Assembly (NCBI GenBank): GCA_034670405.1
Contig: JAXDDX010000002.1
Location: 4,995,001-5,059,000 of the forward strand
Direction: 5' to 3'
Source of the DNA: Hoplostethus atlanticus
Taxonomy: Eukaryota; Chordata; Actinopteri; Trachichthyiformes; Trachichthyidae
Length of the DNA stretch: 64,000 bases
Numbering within the stretch: position 1 is the first letter of the stretch; each line of letters opens with the position of its first letter. Below are positions 1 through 12,620 of the stretch, in pieces. The notes under the pieces were generated by a model. The model did not search any database. It was not told the origin of the DNA and saw only the letters and a list, made by a program, of their open reading frames with translations. The translations under genes were made by a program, and so were the position numbers.

Positions 1-21
1 GTGTGTGTGTGTGTGTGTCAG

Positions 22-1989
22 GTGTCAGCAGACTGGGAGCGAACGTCACTGCGGCCCAGCAGCCAGCCCAGCAGCGTGTATAAGGCCAGTCCTGTGATGG
101 GGTCCTACACCACAGGAAGGAGGCTTCATCAACACCAACCTGGTCACCGGGAGACGAGGAGTCACAGGAGTTTGACGACCTCATATTTGCCTTAAAAACT
201 GGTGAGGCTCCCACAAACACACACATGTACTCTCACACATGCACACACAGTTTGTTTGGTGTAGTGGACCATTAGCTGGGATGAATCAAATAAATAATCC
301 ACAAGAAAAATAGAAAAATAGTATACTACATTGTATTTCTTTGATGAATCCATTTCCATTGGTATTTATCACATAATATGAGCAACAAAAACCTTTCTGC
401 CTCAAATAAGCACAAAACCTTTATCAAAACTTGCATTCGGCCTTTCTTATTTGATGCATCATCAATTGCATAAAAATAATAATACCCAGCTATTGTTGAA
501 AACAAACACATATTATGCCTTATTTATATTTGGACACTCATAGCAACACATCAGAGATATTATTCTGAGTATGATGTGAGTTCCTAAAAGTTTAGACAGA
601 CAACGAAACAATAAGAGGGCGAGACTTGTCTTTTGCACTTAAGTGCCAATGTGTGTGCGTGTGCGTGTGTGTGTGTGTGTTTGCATGTGTGTATGTATTT
701 GATTGTTCCAAAGTGTACATGCATACCCATGGCATCCATTAGCCTCAGCCCTGCTCAGCCATTCCTCTGCGGACCCTCCATCTCTCTGCTGCCATGGAAA
801 CTATTCTTCCTCCATTGCCATCAATGTTTAACGAGCTGAGGGTCCAAACTGCTGGCTGAAATATCACCAACACACTCTCACACACACACACACACACACA
901 CAGACACACTCTCCTCTCTTCACTCTTTCAAATCACTGAGTAATTGCTTTACAGTGTCTGAATAAGAATCAAGCCCAGCTGAACACCAGCCAAGTGGAGC
1001 CACAAAACACTCCTAAACTGTTAATGTGAGACTTAGCCAGAATGAATCGGGAGTCTGCTGGAGTATTTTTTGTTGAACTTGAAAAATAACCAAGCTGATA
1101 ACAAGTTAGACTGAATCCATCAGTCAAATCAACAAGTTATATTGGAAATAGTAGTTCTCCTCCCATTGCTCATCCCTAGATGTGACTGTTATTCTGTGGT
1201 TATTTACTTCTCCAGAGATCATTGTCAGTCCCTCTCTTACCCCCTGCCACCAATGAGTGTTTCTGCCGATAGACATCTAGCCAATGGAAAAGATGCATTT
1301 CTGTCACGTAACTTCCCTCAAAGTACACCCCAGTCATCTCTAGCGTCACGTCATGGAAACAACCACAGTCAGACCTTCCATATGGTGGGTGCTGTGGGAG
1401 AGATAGAGATATATAGTTATAGAGAGAGGCAGAAAGATATTTCTCACCCTTATAGGGCAGGCCAAGCTGAATTTCTCATTTACTTTCCTGGAATTGGCGA
1501 GGAACGGAGTTCAGAAATATTGTTGAAAAATGCAAGTAATCCAAAAAAAAATGGTGAGCAACTCCAGGATTACGTCGGGTTTGGGTTCACCAAAATCCTT
1601 ACCCCTCAGATTTGGTTTGACTTTGGACAGACATTATTCATGTTTGGAACCCAAATTTGATGTAGCTCCATGTAGCCCCTCAAGCTTTACTTTACCTACA
1701 TGGGGCTACATGGGGCCTGTTTTTCTACCTCAGTGCTAAATGGGACCCTGGAACACAGCACTGGAGACCCACTAGCATCCATCCCAGAAAAACAAATCTT
1801 GTCACCTAGGAGATAAACAAATGAAAGCCCCCCACACACACACAGCAGGTGTGACTTTAAGAGACTTAGGGGTGTAAATGAGTGTGGATTAGGCTGAGAG
1901 AGTAGAGTTACGCTAAGTTAAAAACTTGGATAGAGATAACCTCTGACTGCTCTTATTGAGTGTGTAGTGACAGGGTGAACCGGACCCAG

Positions 1990-2032
<43 letters not shown>

Positions 2033-3735
2033 GCTTTAACTGGACAGGACAGTTGGCTATGCTCTGCTCTTCTCTTGAATCTCTGCTGTCCTGCATCGGC
2101 CTGGCTTTCCACTTCAACCTTAAATAGCCTCTGTGGGCTGCAGCAAACAAGCCGGGGAATTTATTGGTGCCCTTGTCTGCAGACTCAGCGATATGATGCA
2201 ATCACTCTGATTATTCAATATAGCCCAGGGGCCGGTTTGCCAAAGTGTTAATTAAGTCACAGTAGTTTGTATCCACAAGTCTCTGGCACGGCTTCAATAA
2301 AACATAACCAAGTACATTTCATCTTCCCTGTGTAAAAAAAATTAATCTTTTAAAGGAAATGAGAAACTGGGATTACAGTAAAAACAATCTGACGACATAC
2401 TTGCCTGTCCTATGTGCTCTACAGTGAGAACCTTCCTTTTTCAACTCAGTGCTCTACTGATACGATACTGCCGTACCAGTCGCAAGGACATTCGCTCTTT
2501 AGCCATCTGTGTGTTTTCCCTGGTGACCTCTGCCCTTCTCCCTGTCCATATGTGTCACACTGAACTTATAACCCGGTTTAGTCAGCAGCAGCGATAACTC
2601 TCTAATCAGAATGGCATAATATGGCGCTGCCTGAGGGGGGTCAAGGCAATGAGGGTCTTCACACCTGACACTTTCACTTTGCTAGTCAACCATTAACACG
2701 CACACACACACTCAACGCATGCTGCACGCTCTACATCTGACGGCTGATCATTAACATCCCGGTTTTACTGTAAAAGGGCCGCTCTTTCTTATCACTCACC
2801 GTCGTCATAGGAGCCTTGACACACTTGTGCTTTCGGTCAAGGTGTTCCTCTGGTTACATTCATGTCAGCATTCACACCGTTACCTTGCTCTACAGGTCAC
2901 AGGTTATTAAGGGGTATGGAAAGGGGACGTTTCAACCCAGGACACTTACAGACCATACGTTACTGTGCATCTTACTGATGTGTGGTGTAATACCATGTTG
3001 AATCAAGCAGGCTCTGATGAAACATGAAACATGGGATCTAGCCATGCTGAAAATAGTTAGTTGCAATGTTAACTATTGTTTAGTCTTGTTGTACGCTGAC
3101 AGCAGGCAGTACGCAGGCCTCGGTAGCTGTTGTATAGAAGCCGTAATAGCCCACAGGGTGTCCTTTAATGGGATTATACATACTTTAATGTGATTATGAG
3201 TACTCAGTGACGACAGCACTGTGGCTGCGCCTCTTGCGTATCACTGCTGTGCCCATAATCACAGTAAAGAAAGCCTTCTCAGGTATAACTGCTCCATTGC
3301 TCCATAATACATGACTTTGTTTTACTTTACCTACTTGGAGATTGTCAGTCTATTCATTCCCAACTCACACCCCATAACCATTAGTGATTACTGATAACTC
3401 AGTTATCAAGAAATACAGCATCGATCTCATAATACTCAAAATGTGTTGATAAGTTAATCAGTACTGTAAATGATTAGTTGTGTGAAAATACTTAAAGGCT
3501 TTTTGAATTGATTCTCAAGCATAGAACCTCTTGTACTGTGTATACAATTTATAAAAGGTATGAGTTATGTCCCTTTGATTGAGGTGTAACGATATCTCTG
3601 TCTTTGTCTGTTTCAGGAACTGGCCTTAATGTTAGCGATAACGATTCCATCCCTGGAAGCCACGACGGAGGGAGCGTAGCCAACTCCCAGATTGTTGAGC
3701 TGAGACGAATCCCCATCGCCGACACACACCTCTAA
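22..3735 (+). CDS. adgrv1: adgrv1 (VLGR1/GPR98) 3' end, last two coding exons, partial
   Basis: The two exons are 22-201 (acceptor cag at 19-21, donor gtgag at 202) and 3617-3735 (acceptor tttcag, stop taa). The protein ends [14 protein letters not shown] recognise this as the cytoplasmic tail of ADGRV1, the giant adhesion GPCR of the inner-ear ankle link and photoreceptor periciliary complex (Usher type 2C). The final D-T-H-L is its PDZ-binding motif for whirlin/harmonin-type scaffolds. The first exon reads [15 protein letters not shown] in one frame, [10 protein letters not shown] in the next and [18 protein letters not shown] in the third. The full conserved tail therefore needs two frame changes, each explained by one extra base (about 118 and about 150). 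This could be assembly error or real damage. Exon 2 is intact and in phase with the third frame. The rest of the gene lies upstream of the window. Location next to arrdc3 fits the vertebrate gene order. Confidence 0.88.
202..3616 (+). other. last intron of adgrv1
   Basis: This intron of about 3.4 kb has a gtgag donor and a tttcag acceptor. It contains (GT/CA)n tracts near 651-690, 880-903 and 1992-2029 and nothing else recognisable. A 172-codon open stretch at 1142-1660 looks like chance: it has no domain features and sits inside the intron. Confidence 0.7.
1992..2029. repeat. (GT)n microsatellite
   Basis: Uninterrupted GT dinucleotide run of about 38 bases in the last adgrv1 intron; CA/GT runs of this kind recur through the window. 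Confidence 0.95.
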
Positions 3736-4074
3736 CCTACGTTCACCCTCCCTTTTCATATCAGAGAGAAAGAAAAATACAACACAGTATTTTTATATTT
3801 CAACTGCTTTTGCACTAAAATGTCGTTGTTTTTTGAATAGAAAGGTTTTCGTATAGTTGTTTGATATGAAACGTGATTTTTACTGTACATCTGTTTTTTT
3901 TATATATATGAACATATAAATGTTTTACTAAATTAATTTTTTAAAAGTCCTTGATGGAGTTTTTACTGGATGTATATATTGGTTTTTTTCAGTATAGATT
4001 TTAGGAAAAGAGACAGCCAGAGGTGCCCACAGCACAACTACCGTTGCTAGGGATGGAGATTGTGTAACATTGTT

Positions 4075-4080
4075 AATAAA
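4075..4080 (+). terminator. adgrv1: adgrv1 poly(A) signal
   Basis: Canonical AATAAA 340 bases after the adgrv1 stop codon, in an A/T-rich 3' UTR (3736-about 4095). No other strong signal lies closer to the stop, so cleavage is expected around 4090-4100. Confidence 0.65.
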
Positions 4081-4095
4081 TAATTCACCATCTAT

Positions 4096-7000
4096 TTTAC
4101 ATTTGGCTGTGCTGACTCCATTTGTACTGCTGATACTACTGTCTGAGGGGCCGACCCATCAATGAGGCAGTTTAATATGAAGAGAGAGGCAGAGAGAGAG
4201 AGGAGTGCCTCTCTGATGATTATGTAACTGAGGATGTGGATTTGCTGAATTTCTGCAGGGGTCACACTGAAGGACAGAGCGTGTGAATGAACATAGCCTC
4301 TCACAGGAATTTCACAAACTTGTTCTACACTGTCTGAGAATCAAGGACCAGGAGAGAGGCCCGTCCATTCTGCTGCTGTCTGCAGGAAAAGCACTGTGGC
4401 CGAGGGTACTGTGGCTACAGACGCTGCCAGATTACTGAGCTAGAAAATAAGAAATATGTAAGCAATCACTGTACAGCCAAGGCTTTGTCTTCCCAGAGGA
4501 GAGGGGAGGAATAATGCAGGTAAATTCATTAAGCTAATACATAATAATCAAACCTTTTTCATTCAGTTTCAAGTTATTCACTTTTTACAGCAAAGGGTAA
4601 TCTTTGATCTGCTCCTTGAAGGAACTGAGTGAGTTTGTGTGAGTAAATATTCCCCCTTCCACTTTTACAACAGCAGCAAACCTCTTGGGTCAACCGTCTT
4701 CTTGACCCTTGCATTGGCCCCTCACCTCTCTGCCCCGTCAACCTCTGAACTCCACTGGTTGTAAGAGACACTGTTACTTTTACTGCTGGAGAAAAAAAAG
4801 AAAAAAGCAAGAAGGAACAAAGAAATATCCATTTGCTGGAGCAGAATTTGGTCATTGTGCCGACACAGTCCCCAGCACATTACCACAGATGTGTGCTGGA
4901 TGCAACAGTGGCAGGAGATGAGTGTCCTGAGGGAGTTATTTTGACACCAAAGAACGAGTTAGAGAAAGGGTGTCTAATGACAAACATCGGTGAGATTGTA
5001 CACTCAAGAAGAAGAAGAAAGAAAGAAAGAAAGAAATTAAGGAAGAAAGAAAGAAACAAGAAAAAAGGCATCAGGCCCAGTGTTTCCTCCCACTGAAAGC
5101 TAAACCTTATTCATCCTCCTCTCCCTGCTCACTCTCGTGGGAGAGACAGGGTCTCTGGATGAATCGCAACTATAAGTGTAGATTTCACCTTTTTCCTTGG
5201 CAGGAGAAAGCAGGACATTCAGACTTTGACCTCTCCCCTGGTTGTTCACTCACCTCCCTGGCTGACACTGAAGGCATCTTCCCACCCCTGAGGGAAAAGC
5301 CACTGTGTCTACCACAGAGACAAGCAAACTGTGTTCTTCATCGACAATGGAGGGTGGGGAAGCTTCCCAGACACCCCTACCTGGAGACGATCCCATCACT
5401 GCTCTGAATAGAACAATGTTCTTCATTCAGAGATTGTTCTGTGTGTGTGTGTGTGAGTGTGCACGTGTGTGCACGTGAGCACGTGTCTGTGCACATGAGC
5501 ACGTGTGTGTGCACGTGTGTTTCCCTGTAGTGGTTTGTATTTCCTGTATATATTGCATCATGTTGAGATCCACTCTTTTATAATCAGTAGTCAACAGTCT
5601 TTCCTCAGGGATGTAAAGGAAAGTGTTGGAGTAACGAGCAAAGGACAGCAGAGAAGGCATTAATATTACATTCAATAACTAAATGCTGCACTGGTTAAAT
5701 AGTTGCAGCTCCTGAGTTTATTCTCTCCAGGGGAAAAAGAGATTGCTATTAGTGTAGTAAGGACTCTTGATTGTCATCTAGCATTTCCAAAACACGTGTT
5801 TCATTGATTACCCCCTTCTATCCAAACACAGCAAACACTTTGACGTTGAATAGATGTCGATAGGACGGCCTAAACCAGCGGGGAAAACCCTTATAAATAT
5901 AACGTCAGATTGAAAGTGGAGGTGACGTCCGTAGCTGCTACCTGCATTGTTTTCTGAAAACGGGACCTAAATATCTTTCTACCAGTCTATTAGTTCAAAG
6001 CTGTTTTAATTGTAATAATGTAATGTAATTATGCTGGACATCAGGTGGCTTAAAAAGAGTCAGTCTTAATGTTTAAGGGTTATGGTCAGACATTTACAGA
6101 TCTAAGGAGAGAATTATAGACTAGTCTAAGGCTTAGATCTTAATATGACACCAAAAAATTTATTTATTTCTTCAAAAAGCCCATCACTAGGCAGAAATAC
6201 AATAATGATGGCTTCTAGTGAGGATCATCCAATATGGCTGTATAGTAAACTTGATTAAAACATTAATGGGTAATTGGTCCTTCCTGAGGAAAGGTAGTAC
6301 TTCGATTGCAGGATGTCTCAGTAGGGAAAATAGTTTTGTGAGGCATTGATTCAGTGCTTAATATAAAAGTACTGTATTTCACTGTGGAATCTCAAAAGAG
6401 ATCTTCAGTTAAAGTGTTCAAATGATCTAATCAACTCTCTTCACCATAGGGGAAAGCAATTAAACAGTCACAGCAAATAGCTTGATGTCCCAATTCACCA
6501 GTCTCGGTCCCATAGATACCAGACTGGAAGCAAACATGTTGATGTTAAGGTCCTCGGTTCCCTCCTCCCTGTTTACCATCACTATCTGTGTCTGCCCGGG
6601 GGAATGAGGCAAGACGGCAGACATCGAGTTGTTTCACACTTACTCACTGTCTGTGTGGATGCCCGCTCTCTCTCTCTGTCTCTCTCTCTCTCTCTGCCTG
6701 TACAGATGATGATGACTCTGCACTTCTAGCTCTCAGTGAATCAGCACGTTCACTGGACAATGTTGTCTGACGAGATAAAGGAAAGAAGTAAAAATAGCAG
6801 ACAGAGGGTAATGAAAAGCTCCTTAGAGCACAGATTCTGAACATTGATGCCAATTACAGTAATTATCAGTTTTGATGTTAATGTTAATCTGTCTTTTGAA
6901 AATCAGTCTGGAAAAAGGTCTAGAAATTTAAATTACACAACTATCATAGAATAGAGAATAGTATAATTTTCATCTATATACTATATCTATATACAAATGT

Positions 7001-7689
7001 CAGCACAGTGACATTTCACTAAAGTTCAGTATCTCTATGGATAACAGCTTTAGGGTTAATGGTTAGGGTGTGAATTTGTGAAATTTGATAATGCCATCTT
7101 TTGAGTATCGTCCCTTTTGCTGCAGCGCAAAGTGTCTCGAAAAAAACAGCCTTCAATTGATGAGGCTCTGAATAAGTATAGAGTTTGGGTGGATGTGAAC
7201 TATTCAGACCTTTTTATGGAGCATGCTGTTACAGACTACAATAGAGTGACCCAATTCCACACATAACGTCTGGTGGCAACGGCCTTTGTAGTAACGTCCA
7301 TACAGCCAGGAAGACTGGACTTATTGTGGTGTTGATGAATAGAAAAAGAGGGGAGCAAAAGGGTAACAAAAAAAAGAGGGAGTAATACCTGTGGGTCAGG
7401 TTGATCTCCCTGTTTTTCAATGTTCTGGTCCGTTTTTGAAGTTGTCTAAAGCTCTATGTGCTACATATAAAAGAAAAGCACATCCAATCCATATTCAAAA
7501 GCTTTGAGTAAACAGCGTGGCCTATAGGTACAAACGTACCTTAAATTAGCACACAAATTTAGACCTAACTTAGTAATGTAGGTGTAACTTGATTTACCAA
7601 TCAGCTCCCTCTGACGTCTGTCGGATAATCAATAACTTGTTTAAAGGTCATTTGAAGGGTATGGAAAGAAGATTTCCTTTAGCTCATCA
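4096..7689. other. intergenic, no gene recognised
   Basis: Intergenic DNA downstream of adgrv1. It holds a GAAA-rich purine tract (about 5008-5064), a TG-rich stretch with five CACGTG hexamers (5462-5517) and a CT-rich microsatellite (about 6667-6698). I see no exon with credible splice sites and no conserved protein fragment. Confidence 0.6.
5462..5517. repeat. TG-rich repeat with five CACGTG E-boxes
   Basis: Degenerate TG repeat containing CACGTG at 5462, 5472, 5480, 5500 and 5512. CACGTG is the core site of USF/MYC/CLOCK-type bHLH factors. The cluster probably arose by point changes in a (TG)n/(CACG)n repeat, so function is uncertain. Confidence 0.6.
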
Positions 7690-8723
7690 CAGTAACAGTG
7701 CAAAGGTCAGAGACCACCCTTTCATTCATTCAATTTCCAGTCAAACGGCCATTCATTACTGTTTATTTTCGTGTCAAACAAATGAGATTAAATATAAGAT
7801 TCACTTGCATAAGGAAGGTGAAGGTCAAGTGTTTCCAAAACTGGCGTTCAAAGATATAGAGGAAATGGGAGTCCTACAACCTTGCAAGACCTGGTAGAGC
7901 ACCGAAACAGTACTTAAAGCTTTCATCTTTGAGAGATAGGAAAAAATCAAGCTCCACTCTCGCTTCAGATCTGAAAAAATCCGAAGGTGTTTCTGTCGAT
8001 CCTTCCACTGTGAGAAGACATCTCAATGCTATGGGTCTGAGAGGATGTGTAGCTGTCAAAAAGCCGCTACTGAGAAAAGGAAAATAGACAACAGAGAAGA
8101 CAATTTGCACTGGAACTCCAAAACTGGACACTTGAGATATTTTATGGCCTGATAAGTTTTGGAAGTAACAGAAGGCAGCATGTACGCCGCCGAAGCAATG
8201 AAAGAATCTGGCAACCATGTCTACAACCATCAGTCAAGCATGGTGGAGGATCAGTGCAAGTTTGGGGATTTATAACAACATCTGGAGTTGGTGATTTGTT
8301 TCTGATTGGATGCATGCTGGTGAATATAAACAAATCTTAATACATCATGCAATACCCTCTGGAAAAGGTCTGATTGGGAACAAATTCATTCTGCAGCAAG
8401 ATAACAACCCCCAGCACACTGCTCAGAAGATCAAGACGTACTTGTCAGACAAAGAAGCTGCTGGTGTTCTCAGGACAACGGACTGGCCACCCCGGAGCCC
8501 AGACCTCAACATCATTGAATGGGTTTGGGATTACTTGGAGTGAAGACTGAACCAAGACTGAACGTTGGAGGTGTTTACAACTCAAAGTCTCCCAAAAAGA
8601 ATGGAAGCTGTAATGAAGGCAAAGGGTGGACACACTAAATACTGAAAAAAATGATATTATGTTTATTGGTGGAGGCTTTTGTTTCCTGCAGAAAGGGTGG
8701 TCTCTGACCCTTGCACAGTACTG
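7690..8723 (+). mobile_element. Tc1/mariner-type DNA transposon, decayed
   Basis: The terminal inverted repeats match over about 30 bases: left end at 7690 (cagtaacagtgcaaaggtca...) against the reverse complement of the right end at 8723 (cagtactgtgcaagggtca...). Both continue into agagaccaccctttc. Inside lie broken + strand pieces of a Tc1 transposase. There is a helix-turn-helix portion near 7893-8085 (VSVDPSTVRRHLNAMGLRG) and a catalytic C-terminal portion near 8310-8543 with LQQDNNPQHTA and PPRSPDLNIIEWVWDYLE, the DD34E-type signature. Several stops and frameshifts separate them, so the element is dead. At about 1.03 kb it is shorter than a full Tc1 (usually about 1.6 kb). Clear TA duplications are no longer visible at the ends. 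Confidence 0.87.
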
Positions 8724-9264
8724 TGCACATTCAAGAAAAGCTAAAATTGGGATGTACAGATGAGTCAGATACAGACAGAGAGATACAGTATATCACGCAC
8801 ATTCACTCTTCTCCTCTTCCTCTAGGAGAGTTAGAGGTGCAACAGTACAATTAAAGGGTTGTTTCCTCTCCACCATACCGAGAGGGCTTGTTATCTTGCT
8901 CAGCAGAGCAAGCATAGAGACTCAACCCAAAGGCATTCGGTTCTCCACTTCCCAGAGAGACTGCTGAGCTAGCACTACACTCTCTTCCTACATTTATGAC
9001 CTCAGTCGCGAGCAAGTATGGATGCATTTGCACTGTGGTCGTGTGTACTACGCACGCGGCCCTTGTACTCCCACTGCCGCATTCAGCATGCTCCTGTCAG
9101 CTTCCCCTGAAACAGACCGCAGAGCCAAAAGGTGGGACACTGAATCAGCAGAAGCTTCATTCATGGACGCTCAGATGTAGGCAAAGGTGAGAAATGTCCA
9201 GAGAGACTGACTTGCAACCTTGAGTATGAAAGTATTTAGATATGCATGGGCAGGGGTGTGCGTG

Positions 9265-9299
<35 letters not shown>

Positions 9300-11718
9300 A
9301 AACTCTGCCTTATTTGTCTACCTTCCTATCTTTCTTCCTGCTTGTCTGACCATCTCTATCTCTGTCTCTATCTCTGGTGCAGCAGCATTCTTCACCCAGT
9401 CAGATGCTGCGGGCACTGAAGCGCTGCTACGGTGAGATATGTGGCGGAAGATGGGGCAATAAATTATGTGCTCAGTCCAAAAAAAAGCTGTTCTCTGTAA
9501 ATGTGTACCACCTACATCAGTGTGTGTGTGTGTGTGGGTGCGCGCACCTGTGTGCATGTGTGTTTTTGAAGTTGTACTACCTGTCATTACGTGCTTTTGC
9601 ATGCGTGCGGCTGTGTTTGTTTGTGTACAAGCATGTCCACACACTGCGTTGCCACTCATTAGGATGGTTAATGATGACCTTTCTGTGGTGAGTTCTGATC
9701 TCTCATTTCACCTCGAGAAGCCAAAGTGGCCAAGGTGCTGGACAAACCTGTCATCCGTGGCCAATTACACCCATACTCATCACAGCTACTGTAGCGTGTC
9801 TGACATCATCAACAACTTCTGGTGTGTATCAGGTGGCAACAGCAGCACCAGTCGTCGCACCACTTGAAAACTTAAGGTATGTGTTCACTGTTTATTCTTG
9901 GGTGACTGGTTGATGACTTCTCCAGCCAAATATGGCAGTATATGACAACCGTGGTTTCTTTGTATTAACTGTTGATGGGTCAATCCCAATGGGTGTGAGT
10001 CAAGGGGAAGGGGTACATCTGCTCAAGAGGGGGAAATGGGATGCTGTTCTATGCCGTGTGCACACACATGATCAGCAGGCTGTCTATTTGTTATAAGTGC
10101 AAAAAGAGATCGTCAGTCACGTTTCTTGCTGTTTCAAGTACAGTCTGGAGGACCTCTCCACGGGAAACCAGTCAAACCGCTCAATAGCTTTATTCGTAAA
10201 GCACGTTTCACATGCAGGGTCTCTCAAACCACTATGCACAAAAGGCAAAAAAATAAAGACAGCATTCTTACATTTTCTAACTTCACAAGTAAATATGGGA
10301 ATGGGGATAACTAATGGAATAACTAATGGAAGACTAAGGGATAACTAATGGAAGACATCCATACACATTATAAGTGGAGGTGAACAAAGTGTATGGGCCA
10401 GGTGGAAATTACACAGGGGATGTGAACAGAAAAAGCAAACAAAAAATATAAATCGTGTTGTGAATTTTATGATGAGGTTTATCGAAACATTATAGTTACA
10501 ACCAATAAAGCCCTCATTCATCAGTTACACATGGGTTGAGAAAAGCTTTGTTCATGTAGCACATTTTACAATTTAATATAAACTGCCTGCCCTCTTCACT
10601 TTGGACACAGAATGTAGAATGGCTTTCTACAACGGTAAGGAAACTCATTTATTTAGATAGATGAGCTGCACCTGGGCAGTTGGATGCCTCTCATTTTTCA
10701 GGGGGTCCGACATCCACTCAGTTTTTATTTGAAGCTGGTGACACCCTAGTCTGGAAAACGTGACCTTTTGACTCTTTCCATCCACTGACTCCAAAGGTCA
10801 GGGGGATTAAAGAGAGCCTTGTAGAGCCAGGAGCACAGGAGGAAAACAGCATGTCTTGGGCCATAGAAATAGAACTCAAACAGCAGGTCAATGCAGCATG
10901 TTCATTGAAGTGGGTGGGTAATGGAGTGGAGTTGACAGTGGAGGTGTAGCTGGGGCAAAGCAGTCCTGACTGAGGCCTGTAAATCATACTGCAGTAAATC
11001 TCTGTTGGCCTCTGAGGAGAGACGCCAAGAAGAACTTTCCTTCGGTTGGCTGGTAAATGTTTGTTTTTTCCAATTTGAGTGGCACGTTAAAGTAGACACA
11101 CCGGCCAGTGGCTGCTCTATGAATTGTGATTCTGTAAGTGAAATACTACACTGGCCGAGGTGCGCTAGCCAACGTGGCAGGAGCACGGGGGTGGGGGGGG
11201 GGGGGTGTTGTATGCAGGCAAAGGGAGCAGATATTACATATCATGTCTGCAAATGTCTAGCTATCTTGTTCACACTCTGCTCTCTGCTTGGCAGGATTAA
11301 TAGATTCTCTACTCTGTGGCATGTGTGTGTGTGTGTGTGTGTGTGTGTCTGTGTGTGTGTGTGTCTGTGTCAGTTTGTGTGTACATTCATGTGTGTCCGT
11401 GCATGTGTGTGTGTCTGTGTGTGCACAAAAATGCATGTCTACACGTATCAGGTTCTTTGTGCGTTAATGCATGTTCTTGTGCTTGTGTGTGTGTATCAAT
11501 TGTGTATCAATTGATACACATCAATTGATTGTGTGTGTCTGTGTGTCTTGGTATCTATACATAAGTGTGCTAACCCTCACCTTGGGAGCCGGAGCCTCCT
11601 GGTTGGCTTATAGCAGCAGCCTGAAATAGTTGCCACGTCTGGCAGCCAGATGAGTTGTTTTGCTGCAGACCTTACTGAGAGTTACTACCCAGATAGCAGA
11701 CTAACATGACATCAACAG
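8724..11718. other. intergenic, simple repeats only
   Basis: No gene recognised. Contents include (GT)n at about 9269-9296, a degenerate TG stretch at 9519-9660, small tandem copies of a taactaatgga motif near 10306-10355, a poly-G run at about 11190-11207, a long degenerate (TG)n at 11321-11440 and a perfect 20-bp palindrome at 11501-11520. An exon-like segment near 9383-9432 is flanked by cag and gtgag but codes for nothing I recognise. Confidence 0.6.
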
Positions 11719-12223
11719 AGAATCAATGTTAATGCATCACTGATAACATTGATAACATTGATTCAACATCAGTTTTGCACACTGAGATGATGTTGATCCA
11801 GCATCAATCTTCAATGTTCAATCATTGAATTAATATCAAATTAACATTGAAACAATATCAAATGAACCTTGCCTCACGTAGAGCAGGTCTCTATATGGTG
11901 ACTTGTCAGTAAAATACCAAGTCCTTCTCAGTGGGGTTGCATTTGACATGGTTTTCAGCTAACAAGTCACCAACTCAAGAAAAGGAAATACAACCTCTTT
12001 CAACCAGACATTAATTAAAATATAATTTTATTAGCAATGCAATTGTACAATATGTTTAATACATATTGTCTCAGATTGAAAGGAGCTGACATGGTGTTTC
12101 ACTGTCACCATAGAATCATGTTGTACATAAACCATGGTTAGTTTACTATTGTTTCAATGTTAATTTGTTGTTAAGTCAATGATTGGATAACATTATTAGA
12201 TACTATATTTCAACATTGATTCT
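11719..12223. repeat. fold-back/MITE-like repeat of unknown family
   Basis: Outer 12-base inverted ends (agaatcaatgtt at 11719 and its complement at 12212-12223) enclose a perfect 19-base inverted pair (11838-11856 and 12148-12166). Many diverged copies of a (T)CAACATTGA-type motif lie between. The symmetry suggests a non-autonomous fold-back element. No target duplication was identified and the true ends are uncertain. Confidence 0.45.
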
Positions 12224-12224
12224 G

Positions 12225-12620
12225 CTGCCTCGAGGCGACTGGTTGCCCCGTCGCTCTGAGGCCCCTGCGGTTGATCTACCCGGTCACGGCTCTTTTCTGT
12301 CCTGGCCCAGCAGTGGTGGAATGAACTCCCCGTTGACGTCAGGACAGCAGAATGGCTGCCCATCTTCCACTGCAGACTGAAACCTCACCTTTGCAAGAAA
12401 CACTACCCTGACGCTTCCTCCAAGCACTTGCCACTTGCCTATATATATACAGCTTATTGCACTTTTACTTTAGCACTGGTTCTGCTCTTAGATGCTTGTT
12501 TGGGGAGGAGATGCACTTACGATTTCTGGTGACTAGTAGTTCTCTTGCCTACCTAAGTTGAATACACTTATTGTAAGTCACTGTGGATAAAAGCGTCTGC
12601 TAAATGACTGTAATGTAATG
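12225..12620 (+). mobile_element. LINE 3' end (L2-like), 5' truncated
   Basis: The segment encodes the decayed end of an L2-type ORF2: a stretch around LPIFHCRLKPHL preceded in another frame by WNELP-like residues. A 3' UTR follows, ending in tggataaaagcgtctgct, aaatgactgtaatg and a short taatg tail repeat. This tail is very widespread in fish L2-like LINEs and SINEs. The 5' part is missing, as is usual for LINE copies. Family assignment is from memory of the tail motif. Confidence 0.75.

Noticed and set aside
1142-1660. 172-codon open reading stretch in the adgrv1 intron
   Set aside because: Lies wholly inside a clear intron, has no domain, no splice logic and ordinary noncoding composition.
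9383-9432. Exon-like segment flanked by a cag acceptor and gtgag donor
   Set aside because: The roughly 16-codon peptide matches no family I know, and no partner exons were seen on either side.
11316-11528. Cys/Val-rich open frames
   Set aside because: Produced by translating (TG)n repeats; the same applies to His/Thr frames in (CA)n at 13237-13464 and 12922-13407.
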